This document shows positions 34,121 through 45,172 of a DNA stretch of 64,000 bases, in pieces (the first letter of the stretch is position 1; every line of letters begins with the position of its first letter). The notes beneath the pieces were generated by a model that worked only from the letters and a program-made list of their open reading frames with translations, was not told where the DNA came from and did no database searches. Source of the DNA: Pilatotrama ljubarskyi (Eukaryota > Basidiomycota > Agaricomycetes > Polyporales > Polyporaceae); NCBI GenBank assembly GCA_022385805.1, contig MU277673.1, positions 775,994 to 839,993 of the forward strand, written 5' to 3'. Both the position numbers and the translations under genes were made by a program.

Positions 34121-34130
34121 ATTAGGCCCT

Positions 34131-35591
34131 CTTCGAGTGGTGACCATTCTTGTGTGGTCAACGGATTCTGAACTCACATGCGCAGTTCGCGCATCATGTG
34201 ACTGATCATCTCCCTGCCCAGTCTGTGAGTAGCCCACTATAGCGGGATTCGATCAACAGCCCCGTTTCTCAGATCGGAATCGTATGGGCGATGGGTCGCA
34301 CTGGTACCGGGTAAGGAATCCAGCAGACACTGACTACTGCACAGATGCGCATGCCTCATCTACAAGAAGGCCCGCATACACAGATACTACTTGTGCCGGC
34401 GCCGGGCGGAGTTTCGGCTTCACGGTGTCTTCATCAACGTTTTAGGCAGGTTGACGCACGGTCAACGCCTCTGCATCATCCCGCCGACTCGGAAGAAGAT
34501 CTCGCACTATCCACCGATCACCGGTTTTGGACTCTGCAGACTTCTGCAGAGTGGGGCTAAGAATCGGCTTGCACGAGCCTGCTCCGCGTTATCAAATGCG
34601 TAAGTGAGTTTTGAACCCAGGACATCGATATCATGCCTCAGACCTGGATCTTTCTACCTAGAAGGCCCTCTCAAGGAAGATCCCGCAACCGCTAGCCCTG
34701 CTCTGTTCAAGGGCCGGAGGGGCCACCCGCAACTTCTCATTCGACTCTGATCAAATGCATTACCCCGATAAGAACATTCGTGTCTGCCCGCACGATGCCA
34801 CATGGTCAACTGGACGCCCGACTTCTCACGACGAAACATGCACCCACAGCGACCGGGCGTGGTTTCTGAGATGTACATCCACATCCGAAGCTGTCTCTAT
34901 TAACCCCCGTGCCGTGGGACTTGCCTGCATGCATGGCTCCCCACTGTCGTTCATCAGCTCCTGGCGTTGCCTTGTGATCAATTGACAACCTGACTGACCA
35001 ACAGCGCCCTCATGCCGCAGATGACGGATGCACTGCAGTGTCACTGATCATCAGGTACCGTCGCCGGCGCAGACAAGTCGGAGGCGAGAATTGCTGCTCA
35101 TGTCTGATAGTGCCATCATAGTACTGTTCTGGTACCTACTAGTGGTAGCTTCGCCGAGATTGCCGCATGGCCGACATACTGACCGAGTCCGTTTGGCAGT
35201 GCCGCAGTATTTGCAATGGGCTACTCCGTGCATCATGGTCAGCACTTCGCGGATGTCACTGGAAGAAAAACAGAGCCTTCTTCTTCTTCTCATGATGTGG
35301 ACCGGACTACCGCGCATCTTGTGTTGGCGGGGGACTCCGACTCGGCAAAACCGTCCGCATGCGTCTGCTCAGGTAAGAGTGCGGACACCGTGATCTCCGA
35401 GTCAACAAGTCATCTGTACAGCAGCGCTGATGTCTGAGACGCGCTCAACAGAACAGCGCCCTGAGCCTATTTGCCTTAGCTGACCGACTCTCAAGATCTC
35501 AAGCCCACGGCCGTCCACGGGTAGAGAATCGACCGCTCCTTATACCATCAAGACCACCATAGACTATCCCACACACTCCTATCTATCCCAC
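34131..35591. other. Gene-free stretch upstream of the P450
   Basis: About 1.46 kb with only short, conflicting frames. A perfect 9-bp inverted repeat with a 4-nt loop, ACTCTGCAG/CTGCAGAGT, lies at 34531-34552. The P450 promoter should occupy the last few hundred bases; CTTATACC near 35540 is a weak TATA-like match. No gene recognised. Confidence 0.4.
34531..34552. repeat. Short perfect hairpin
   Basis: ACTCTGCAG (34531-34539), loop ACTT, CTGCAGAGT (34544-34552). Position and lack of neighbouring gene give no clue to a function; it could be chance. Confidence 0.5.
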
Positions 35592-37707
35592 ATGTTCATA
35601 TACGCTATGCGAACATTCTCGCTGCCTCAGTGGTCACTGCTTCCACTGGCAGTGGTATGTCTTCTCTTTGTGGCGTACAAGCGCGTGGCACGACCCACAG
35701 GATATCCCGGGCCCCCGCCGTGGCCTATCATTGGTAATATCCTTCCCTCGCGAAGGGTGTGGCTGAAGCTCGCCGAATACGCAAAGACATATGGTTAAGA
35801 CTTCTGTACTTGCAGGTTCAGCGGACGCCGTACTCACCTTATCCCATTCAACAGGCCCCGTCTATTCCCTGCGCATCCTCGGGACGCCCGTTCTCGTCCT
35901 CAACGACGCTCGGGCGGCGCGTCGTCTACTCGAAGACAAATCGGCGCTGTACGCGAACCGGAACCTGCCCAAGATGGTGGAATTGTGCGTGCTCAGAATA
36001 ATCTGCACAGCTTTGCACCAAATCTGAAGTGTTGATCAGATGCGGCATGGACCGCGGGGTGGTCTGGGAGCATAATCCAGCGCGCCTGCGCCAGGCGCGC
36101 AAGTTGCTGCATATGGTGCTCCAGCCTCGGCAGCTAGAGGAGTATGCCACCGTGCTGGACCGCCATGTGACGATCCTCCTGCAGAACCTGCTTCGCAAAC
36201 CGGAGGACTTTATCAGGCATCTGCAAGGGTGAGGGTTCCTTACTGCGTCGGATGGTGGAAGTGGGCTGAAAAGTCACCAACGATTTGTTGTATGCAGTGT
36301 GACAGCGGGGGTAGCGATGCAAATCTCGCACGGATACGAGATTCGTGACGGGGACGACTCGTATCTTGATAAGGCGAACGAGTTTGTGGAGAACTTCGCA
36401 GACGCCAGCCTTCCAGGTCGGTGGATGGTAGATTGGCTGCCTTTCTGTGAGCCGTACCTTGTCGGCTTCTCCTCCGGGGTCACTGTTTCTTTGCTGAGCT
36501 GTTACCTAGTGGCATGGCTTCCGACATTCCTCCCGGGCATGGACTTCAAGCGAAAAGCAAGGGTGTGGAACGCACATTACACCTCCCTTGCTGAAGAAGG
36601 CCATCGGATGGTGAAGGACCGGATTGTGAGCTATATGACCCATAGATTGTTGCGGAGTAGTGCTCACGGACCGGATTACAGGCCAAGGGTACGGCGGGCC
36701 CATCCTTGACATATAGAGCGTTGGTCGAGTCCAAGCCAGGAGAGCATTCGGAGGATGTCATCATGTTCACCGCAACCCAGGTGTACACAGGTATATCCTC
36801 ACAATATTGCTCCCCATGTCATGTTTCTGACGGTCCGTGTGGTCTAGGCGGCGCTGACACAGTGAGTGGCCTTACATCGTTATACGAGTTGAGGATCACT
36901 TACCGGGTCATACCGCGCCACAATTGCAGGGCTTCTCTACGCTCGCGTCCTTCATCCTGTTGATGCTCGAGCACCCCGAGATACAGCTTCGTGCACAGGC
37001 AGAGATCGACCGCGTGATAGGGTCGGATCGCCTCCCTTCCTATGCGGATAGAAAAAGCCTTCCCTACGTCGACGCGATCATGACTGAGGTGCTTCGCCTA
37101 CGACCTCCAATCAACGCAGGTAAATATGCTCATCGCCGGCTGCGGCAACACCGATTGACTCGCCGCACTCCTCAGTGACGCGCATCCCGTCGCAGGACGA
37201 CGCGCATGAAGGACATGTCATTGAGAAGGACACGCTCGTGATCGTCAACTTCTGGTACGTCCCCTGTCTACGTGAACGTCTACCGGTTCTTACGACCATG
37301 TACGCAGGGGCATGCTGAACGATGAGACAATCTATCCGGATCCGCTCGCTTTCAAGCCGGAGCGATGGCTCTCCAAGGACGACAAGATTCGAGACGAGAA
37401 CGTGTTTCCTCTTGACGTCGTCTTTGGGTTTGGGCGCCGGTACGTCGCGTTCCTGGGTGCATTTATCCGACTGACACCGGCAGCGCTTGGCGTTGGAATA
37501 ATTCCACTGACAATATGTCTGCGCCGTAGGATATGTCCTGGGCGATACCTAGCGCAACAGCTGGTCTTCACGGCGATGGCAAGAACCCTCGCGCTGTTCC
37601 GCATATCGCACGCGCGTACGCCAGAGGGAGACATAATCGTCCCGCCTGGCGACTACAGTGAAGGAGGCATAGTGTGCGTCCATCTGCCGGTGACAGAACC
37701 TACATGA
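35592..37707 (+). CDS. Cytochrome P450 monooxygenase
   Basis: Membrane-anchored haem monooxygenase of about 500 residues. An N-terminal hydrophobic helix (LPLAVVCLLFVAY) is followed by the Pro-rich hinge GYPGPPPWPIIGNI. Later exons give PVYSLRILGTPVLVLND, the region of helix C (NPARLRQARKLLH), GGADT (I-helix oxygen-activation motif with the Thr), EVLRLRPP (ExxR of helix K), FKPERW (PERF-like motif) and the haem loop FGFGRR joined to ICPGRYLA across an intron, with the Cys thiolate ligand. At least ten introns. Joins checked: YG/PVYSL, VEL/CGMDRG, LPF/LAWLPTF and KDRI/AKGTAG. It stops at 37707. Every key motif is intact, so it looks functional. The family within P450s is not assigned. It may oxidise the product of the upstream UbiA-family enzyme. 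Confidence 0.92.
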
Positions 37708-38752
37708 ATGCGGCGAAGCGCTGACCGGGGTGTGGTCTCTCAGCTATCCTCTACCGTTCAAGTGCGCTATAGAGCCGCGCTCCGCGCATTCCCTGGAGCT
37801 TCTGGAGAACCATGCGCGCTATTAAGCGTGAGCGGTGGGCGGTCCCGGTGTTCGATGACACGCGTACCTGTATGTGCGTTTTCCGGTGGGATCAAGTTCT
37901 TCTGTCTTCTCCATATTCCAGACCAGCCCACTGAGGCAAGGAAGGCATCCTGCCGTCCGAGGTTAGAGACTCTGGATACGCCCGCTCACTTGACTCTCAG
38001 GCATTCCAATAGTGGGCTGACGGGACCTCCCCCTCTCTAGTTGCGGGAGCGAATTCGATGCTGCGCCTTACAGCACTGGCAGACGCACGGCTTATAAGCG
38101 GCAAATCGACTCCCGGTAACGCATCCCAGTTTCCGCTGAGTAGCGTTGACGCGTCCGACAGTATCGTTCTCCCATTCCGTGCTTCATGCAGCGCCGGCGC
38201 CGCCGTCCTTGTTGCGCACGCCATCACGATGATAAGGAGATGTACTTATGAGCATCCGCGATTCCACGTTTGCTTTACCTTGATCGTAAGTCTACGTATA
38301 TGAGCACTGTTCTAATTCATTTGGCTATCGCGGGAGAAGACAAGTACGTACTTGATAGCAGCGAGACTCGCACTTTGGGAAGCGATGCGTGCTATATCTA
38401 CAGCAGAGCCCTCACCGGGCTTCCTGAGCAACAGACAGAGGACAGGTGCTCCCTGACCGCTTTTTACACTGTTCACACTGTACGGCCTTGCGAACACAGA
38501 TGCGGTGCAACGCGCCGTGCGAGATTGGGGAATATTGATCTGGACCTGACCCCACCGCCCGCGCGCGTGCTATCCGGCGGCAAGTCGACCTCGCCCAGGC
38601 TAGCGAGTGCTTTCGCCGTCCTCACGCCGGCGCGCAGCTCTCAGGCTCTTCCCCTTCCACTTATACGCTCCGTAGGCGGCCTGCTTGTTTCCCTCCGACG
38701 AGTCAGCTTCGTACAGCGGCAGCATCTCGAGACGAAGACGGGCGGCAGGGCG
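37708..38752. other. Intergenic region after the P450
   Basis: About 1 kb with short unsupported frames. It must contain the promoter of the following membrane-protein gene. No repeat or gene recognised. Confidence 0.4.
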
Positions 38753-40942
38753 ATGCCAGCTTCCAAATCGGGGTTCGTCGGCGTGTTGCAGACTCTAGGC
38801 GTCGCGCTGCTATGGGCGCACATTCTCTTCCCGGGTGTCTCAGCCAAAGTCGTGAATTATCTGGAGCAAGTACGTGCACCATCTCGCGAACCCGCCCATG
38901 CGGGGTGTCTGTTTTGTCAGGTCTCATCGTACCTGTTCATCAGGGCTTCTTCTTTGACTGGTATGGAGATCAAAGTCCTCCAATCCCGACCGCAGGTGCG
39001 CGTTTCTTCCCTGCATTTGACCGACTGTCTCTTGTTCTTGCTGGAACTTATCTTACCGTCCTCGCTCAGCCCAATGTGACACGCTGCACATAACGTGGGG
39101 CCGCCGTACCGCAACCGGGTGAGCTTCTTTACTGTCCTTTGCATGCTTCTTTGCACTTCTGACCACGTTCTATCAGGCCGAATCCCGCCGCTCCATACTA
39201 CCTTCAGATCTACACGTCGTGAGTGATTACCGGCTCTGTCTTCCATGTCGAGGTACCGACCTGCCAAACGCTTGAAGAACATTCATCGTGCCCTTTGTGA
39301 TCCCTGCCGGAGATGATACGGCACAGTCATTCGTGAGTGTCGAGTCTCGCAGTTCATCCTGAAATGCGATTCTCACGCTGGACGTGGGTGTTGATAGGAT
39401 TGGGTAGTTCCATTCGTCCCAGGAACGCAGGTTCGTCTCGATCGTGACCGTGGAGCTTATTAGACTGTATTGACATTGGTTCTCACAGTTCCAGATGTGC
39501 ATGGTAAGTGAGAGAGCGGGAGTATTTCTTGACATGCTCACAATTATCGCCAGGTCGCGAGCAATGGCGTAACCGGAGGCTGCCAGGCTGTGTATACAGT
39601 GTACCAGAGGCCTAATACGACCCTCGACAATCCGCCCACATGCTTCAATCTCACGTATCCGCATGCACCATTGGGCGTCAAGGCTTCACTCACAGATGGT
39701 TCGTGGTCCCAATACGGGTGGATCGACCAGGTATGATTCACCATTCACTGAGCTCTGGCGGTCTGTCGCTCAACGAAGGTGTTTTCCCAGTGTTCTGATA
39801 TCTCGCTGACACCCACAAATGGGACGCCGCCGTATACCTACACGGTAGGGCAGCACTCGCGGCCTGTAATGTATCTGGCTAATTCTGCGTAGATTGCGCC
39901 TGCTCTCCATCCGCCCTTCAACATCACGTCCAATACCATGGACACCGTAAACTGGACAGTCTCTCTAGTGAGTATCATCCCATCCTCTAGAGTTGTTCCG
40001 CGCTGACCGTTTGTATAGATGTACGGCATGCCCTTCTTCGTCAGTGTGACGGACGCCGACGGTGTAGGGTGGACAAATGGGCCTCTTCATCCGAGTGGTG
40101 GCGGATCGACGTCATGTCTGGACCTTGATGCTGCACTGGATCCACGACCGTGAGTTCCAGCCCAGTTTTCAAGACCTGATTCTCAACGTTGTACGGGCAG
40201 GTCAGCAAAATCCGATAGCATATCCCCAGGAGGCGCTGCAGGTATAGCAGTGGGGACCCTTATTCTAGGCGCGCTCATCGGCCTCCTGGGTGCCATCCTC
40301 TTCTTCCGCTGGCAGGGCAAGCGACATCCATCCGCCCGCCCCTTCGAGTTTGGACGGAAGTTCTCCGACTTCGGAGACATCCCAACACTCGGCATGCACC
40401 CAGGCTCCGCCGCTTCTACTACTTTCGCACGCAACGCCTCCTCCGGGAACCCCGACGAGCAAGGGCTCCTTGCCATGGGCAGCCCGGGCTCCCCTGACCA
40501 GTCCGCCACCTTCTCTAGCATGCCGTCCGCGTCGATGTCCGATCGCGACCGTGGAGAAGGCTCCGCCTCCCCAATTCGCCACCAGCACTCCCCGAGCGCA
40601 GGGAGCTTCACAGGGCCGACGAGCCCGTCCACTATCCGCTCACCGATGGCCGCCCTCGGGCAGAGCGGCTCGCAGGTGTACGTCGTGCATCACGATGCGG
40701 GACGGCCGCCGCCTGTGACCGTGTTCACATCGGATGGGACCGAGGTCGTGGAGCTCCCGCCGCAGTACGAGAGCGCTGCCGGGCCACAGAGGCCGGGACA
40801 GGGATCTTCGCGACCGCTCCCGACATCGCCACCCCCGCCTCGCGCGGAGGGGCAGAGGAGAGCACCGCGCGGCTTGCCACCGAAGCCGGTGATGGTCGCG
40901 ATGAACGGCGACCCGCCGTCGCGGTCGCATTCGCCTTCGTAG
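38753..40942 (+). CDS. Single-pass membrane protein of unknown function
   Basis: I do not recognise a named family. Start at 38753: MPASKSGFVG and a hydrophobic run LQTLGVALLWAHILF look like a signal peptide. Several small exons follow, giving QCDTLHITWG, AAPYYLQIYTS, TFIVPFVIPAGD, CQAVYTVYQRPNTTLDN, NLTYPHAPLGVKASL and PPFNITSNTMDTVNWTVSL, with several N-glycosylation sequons, so this part is probably extracellular. One transmembrane helix, GGAAGIAVGTLILGALIGLL, is followed by FFRWQGKRH and a Ser/Pro-rich cytoplasmic tail of about 200 residues ending at 40942. The layout of lectin-like or sensor-like ectodomain, helix and disordered tail recalls fungal cell-surface sensors, but no such function is shown. 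Exon boundaries in the ectodomain are only partly resolved. Confidence 0.75.
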
Positions 40943-41257
40943 ACTCGTTTCCGATTTGCTCTCGCCCGCGCGCATGGACGTCGATCTGTTCTGTGTACCG
41001 TCTGTTTGCACCTGATGTCCTATCACGTTTCGTAGTATGTCTCCACGCACGGCGCGCTTGTCTCTCGCTTTCTTCTTCACGGTGTCACGGATTTGTTTTC
41101 TTAGGTACCCTGCGCTGCTCGCTTAGCTCCGTCTGGAGAGACATGATCCTAGTCACTCTCTCTTAATTTTCCCCCCTTTTGCTGCACCGTGCCCCTTTGC
41201 AGCATGTACATTACGAACTTCCGCTCCACGTACGTGAATACTACCGGGAAATATTGC

Positions 41258-43045
41258 TCACGAACCGCCTACGTACACGCCGATCGGTGCAGGGCGCCAG
41301 CCGTCTCGCGAGCTCAGTTTCCTCCACCCCACGGGGAGCTGCGGGAGTGTCTCGCTAGGAGAGCCGCTCTCGCCCATGTCGTCGTCTTCCTCCATGCTCT
41401 GAGGGGCGCTGGAGAGCGCTAGGAGCGTGTGGAGTCGGCTGTCCATGACTTCAATGGTGTTGTCTCCCAAGTCCTGATCGTTGGGGTAAGGTTCACGTTT
41501 TGGGAGCATACAGCCACATGCGGGATGCGGAAGAGTGCGTACCGTTGCTGAGGCCTGCGCAGGCTGTTGACTGAGGACGGACAGCGCTGTTGCCAGCTTC
41601 GGGCGTTCTTCGCAGAGGGCCTGCAGTAATGCCCTCACGCTGCATAAGCGAGGAGTGAGGCAGACTTGTGTGTGATGCCAGATGGATGGACTGAGATCTG
41701 GACGTACGCTTTCGAAGTCCCCGCCGCGCCAGAATTGGGTCCGAGTGATGCAACGATTCGGACGATAGCGTTTTCGCGGATCTCCTCTGCCTCCTCCGCG
41801 CCGGAAGGGGTGCCATCCGAGCAGTTATCAATGAGCCATTTGGCCCAGCTAGCAAGGCAAAGATCGTACGACGGGTCAGTCTTTGGCTCCTCCACGGAGA
41901 GTGGGACGGAGTCTGCGTCGAACCCTGCACTCGTACTAGGTATGGGTCGGGCGAGCTGCGCGGTGATGGCGGAGACGAGATGCAGCGGGAGCGTATGATG
42001 GAGAGACTGGAGATGTGTGAGAAGCGGAGACCAGATGAGGAGGGTAGACCGAGGAAGGGAAAGGGTGTGCTCCCCGGGAGACAATCTCTTCCTGCAGATT
42101 GTGGTTAGCAGCGCAGCATGCTTCAGTCGCAAACTATCCATACAGACTTTTTTGAGAGAGGCACCAGCATGCCCTTCTGTATGAGGGCCTCCGCGAACTG
42201 GTCCAGTGCCCATTTTTCCCGGGCGTCTTCCTCGTCCCCGTCTTCTTGCGGGTCCTCCCATCCAACGCCGCCCATGGCGGATGCAGACGCGACCTTGGCT
42301 TCCGCAATCCAGCGCTCGATCTCCCTTGTAAGCTTTGTGATCTCGGCGCGGTACTGGACACGGAGGGTCGCGTCGCGGGTGGTCGCTTTCATGAATGCCT
42401 TATACTGTTTTAGAAGAGGGCTCAAGGGGCGGAGCGGCTGCAGCGGTGCCGCGGACGGGGTGGCGGGATTTAGGGTCGGAAGGAAGTAGTTGGGCAAGAG
42501 CCACGCCATGGCCTATGACATCCTTCTCAGCACCCGTCGGACGGCACGCAGACTTGTGATAGGGCGTACCTCCCTCGCGGCGTCGCGTAAAACTTCCAGA
42601 CTGGGTAAGTCTTCGTGCGTTGCAGCATGCCGCAGCTCCACGAACCAAGCAGGAAGGCCAAGCTGCTGTGCGATTTTGTTAATGGACCTGGCGTACGCCC
42701 CGAGCTGCAAGGGGTCGACGAGGCCGTTCACGAGTCGAATGATGGCGGCGGCATAGCTCATGCGTAGCGAGAGATACGACGATGAGCCCGCAGACGACCC
42801 ATCTTGAAGAATCACAGAGAGGATAGCATGCGCCGACTCGAGTGCGTGCGGAAGGGGCACGGCTACTCTCCAGGCTGCCAACTGGTTTACATCAAACGAA
42901 TGTCACTTCACGGAGTGCTCGCGCAACGTACCCTGTTCACGGCCAGCCTCTTCGCATCCAGATCATTTGCGTCTGCATAGATCCAACCGCACACTTGCTC
43001 GAGCTCACCCAAGTCTTGCCAGGGAACGCGTCTGGGGAGGCGCAT
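41258..43045 (-). CDS. LAS1: LAS1, HEPN ribonuclease for pre-rRNA ITS2 processing
   Basis: Nuclear endonuclease that cleaves ITS2 during 60S ribosome maturation together with Grc3. The first exon (start 43045, MRLPRRVPWQDL) gives LEQVCGWIYADANDLDAKRL. After an intron come AAWRVAVPLPHALESAHAIL and MSYAAAIIRLVNGLVDPLQL, then GLPAWFVELRHAATHEDLPS with the HEPN catalytic motif Arg-His-x3-His. WLLPNYFLP follows. The middle contains an acidic stretch (EDPQEDGDEEDAREK), and the end reads LPQLPVGWRKLSSRDGWRPA, a typical LAS1 C-terminal Trp/Pro motif, stopping at 41258. Several exons, some joins unverified in the middle. Motifs and order match fungal LAS1 well. The gene is head to head with the dienelactone hydrolase-like gene at a distance of about 0.7 kb. 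Confidence 0.93.
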
Positions 43046-43736
43046 CTTGTCTTCAGCCACTCGAGTCCACAGCGACTGATCCACTAAGTCTACAGTATGG
43101 GCCCTTGAGCGTAAGTTACAGGAGAAATTCCCTGAGCGCTCTCGTTTCTCCACGTGTCCTCAGGCCCCGATTTGGGTAAGTACTGCACCGCTTCCATCCC
43201 ACTACTTAGTAAATTATGTTATGTGCAAAACTCCGACCTCTTGCATATACAGCGGCGTGCCGTAGCTTGCATCTTGAACGCACCGGGCTCCTTGTGTTGT
43301 CTTGCTGCAGATGTCGTATTCACTGATACCGGTCCTCCTGATGAGAAGAGTGCGTATATTCAAGGAATGTACGAGCTACATAGTCAAGCACTTCCCACAC
43401 CGCTCACGAAGTCTCGTAAAGCGGACTGGAAAGCGCTCCGGCTTAATTGAGCTCCAATGGAAGAATAATCTGCCCTCGTCCACGGGTACCCCAGGTCACT
43501 TGTAGCGAGACAGAGACGCAGAGTTGCTCGATGATAGACACCGAGCGATGGTGAGGGTCGAGATGAAGGAGACGCAAGCGCCGGGGTTGAAGAAATAAGT
43601 AGCCGGGAGTTGCCGTGTGAATACAGTCTCACTCGATATGGCAACGCGTATATAAGAACGTCGGGTTGAGGTTGGGATGTCGTCATCAATGTTAACACGC
43701 TTGAGAGCACTCGTCCACCATCTCAACCACGCAAAG
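43046..43736. other. Divergent region between LAS1 and the hydrolase gene
   Basis: About 690 bp with a possible small spliced plus-strand frame (listed separately, 43091-43450). Otherwise presumed promoters of both flanking genes. Confidence 0.4.
43091..43450 (+). CDS. Possible small spliced gene of unknown function
   Basis: Joining a donor GTAAGT at 43110 to an acceptor TCCTCAG ending near 43164, and GTAAGTACTG at 43174 to TTGCTGCAG ending near 43310, gives an open frame reading ERPDLDVVFTDTGPP and then AYIQGMYELHSQALPTPLTK, ending at 43450. The composition looks protein-like and both introns have good consensus sites. However, I find no in-frame ATG upstream before a stop, so the 5' end is missing or the frame is chance. 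It sits in the LAS1/hydrolase intergenic space. Confidence 0.3.
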
Positions 43737-44920
43737 ATGTCGACTGTACACAACACCAACGTCGCTTGCTGCACTATCCCTCCTGCGCAGTCCAACTACA
43801 CCCCGAAGGGCAAGTTCAAGTCCTATGCAGGCTTCAGCAAGGTCAGCGGCTGCGACGATCACTCCGGAGAGTAATCAGTATACTCAGTTCGGTGATCAGG
43901 TGTACGTCACGGGCCCGGAGAAACCTGGAAACATTGCACTCGTCTGCGTCTACGATATCTTCGGGTGAGTAGCACGCGGATTGGGCGGACGAGCGAGCTC
44001 TTTCTGACGTGCGGTTTAGCTTCAAGCCCCAGACGCAGCAGGGCGCGGACATCCTCGCGGAGAAGCTGAACGCTCAGGTTGTCATGCCCGACTTCTTCGA
44101 GCCCGCCGAGCCGTGGCCCGCGGATAAATTCCCTCCTCAGACTGATGAGGAGAAGGGCAAGCTCCAGGCTTTCTTCGGCGGTCCTGCCAAGCCTCAGGAC
44201 GCCGTCGCTAAGCTCATCAACGTCGGCAAAGAGCTTAGGTCGGAGGGAGCCCAGTGGGTCGGCACTTACGGCTTCTGCTGGGGTATGTCATCAATGAATC
44301 CTTCGGTGCTACATACACCCTGAATGACTGGTCACTTACATCCAGGCGGAAAGGTAACCATCCTTTCGGGATCCAACGCCTCCACGCCCTTCGATGCCGT
44401 TGCTGCGGTGCACCCCGCGTGAGTGAACGATTCTATGCGGCTGCTTATGACACTTCGGTCTAAGAATATGTGCGACAGGATGCTGAACCACGGTGACGTC
44501 ACGGACCTGAAGGTACCTCTGGGTCTGTACCCGAGCAAGGATGAGCCGGTCGATGAGGTAGGTGTATATCGCTGTATTTCACGCGCCAAAGCTGCTAAGA
44601 CCCTTGCTTCGCTCCAGTCGAAGCAAATCCTCGAGATCGTCTCGAAGAAGCCGTTCTCCGACAAGAGCGACTACAAGCTCTACGATTCGTGAGTTGTCCT
44701 CTTCCCTTGTACCCCATCACCTGACGTTGACATTCGATCAGGTTCCATGGCTTCGCCGCCGCCCGTGCTAACTTGGATGACCCTGAGAACAAGAAGCAGT
44801 ACGTATCCGCGTTACAGCTCCACTGATAGCGACTCAGGCTGACGTACTCGCAGCTACGAGGACCTTTACGCTCGTCTCGCCACCTTCTTCAGCAAGGCAA
44901 GCGGCGCGCCTCTGCACTAG
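43737..44920 (+). CDS. Dienelactone hydrolase-family protein
   Basis: Alpha/beta hydrolase related to carboxymethylenebutenolidase. Start at 43737 (MSTVHNTNVACC); an in-frame Met at 43677 could add 20 residues, but the shorter form fits fungal homologues, which begin with a similar CC-x-IPP motif. The second exon gives FGDQVYVTGPEKPGNIALVC and YDIFG. The nucleophile is the Cys in GTYGFCWGGK, formed across an intron at 44284. The acid is probably the Asp in YPSKDEPVD, and the base is the His of FHGFAAARANLDDPENK. The last exons give YEDLYARLATFFSKA, ending at 44920. About eight exons. These fungal proteins are about 250 residues, mostly cytosolic and of unknown natural substrate; a role in aromatic ring-cleavage pathways is only possible. 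Confidence 0.9.
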
Positions 44921-45172
44921 GAGCCTTAGTGAACGTCGCTCTGGAAAATAAAGGTGTGATGCATGCTCTGCTGGAAGGAATCGGAAGGAATAAGTAGTCA
45001 TCTGAGATGTACGTTGTCCGAATGTGAAGATAGCATTGTATACCAAATCTATGTTGTTACATAAACTTACGACAAGAGCAGTGAGAGCAGTCAAGGCTAT
45101 AGTACAGTGTGCAGCGACAGCGACCAACAGCATGAGTAGCGCTACAAGAACCCTCAGTGGCGGGTAATCGAG

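Noticed and set aside
33673..34237. 177-codon minus-strand frame
   Set aside because: Spans the MITE-like element and its flanks; its repeated GRQNG phrases come from the element's internal repeats.
34560..34640. Possible minus-strand tRNA because of a GGTTCAAA-like T-loop near 34610
   Set aside because: The T-stem does not pair and no acceptor stem or A box could be placed.
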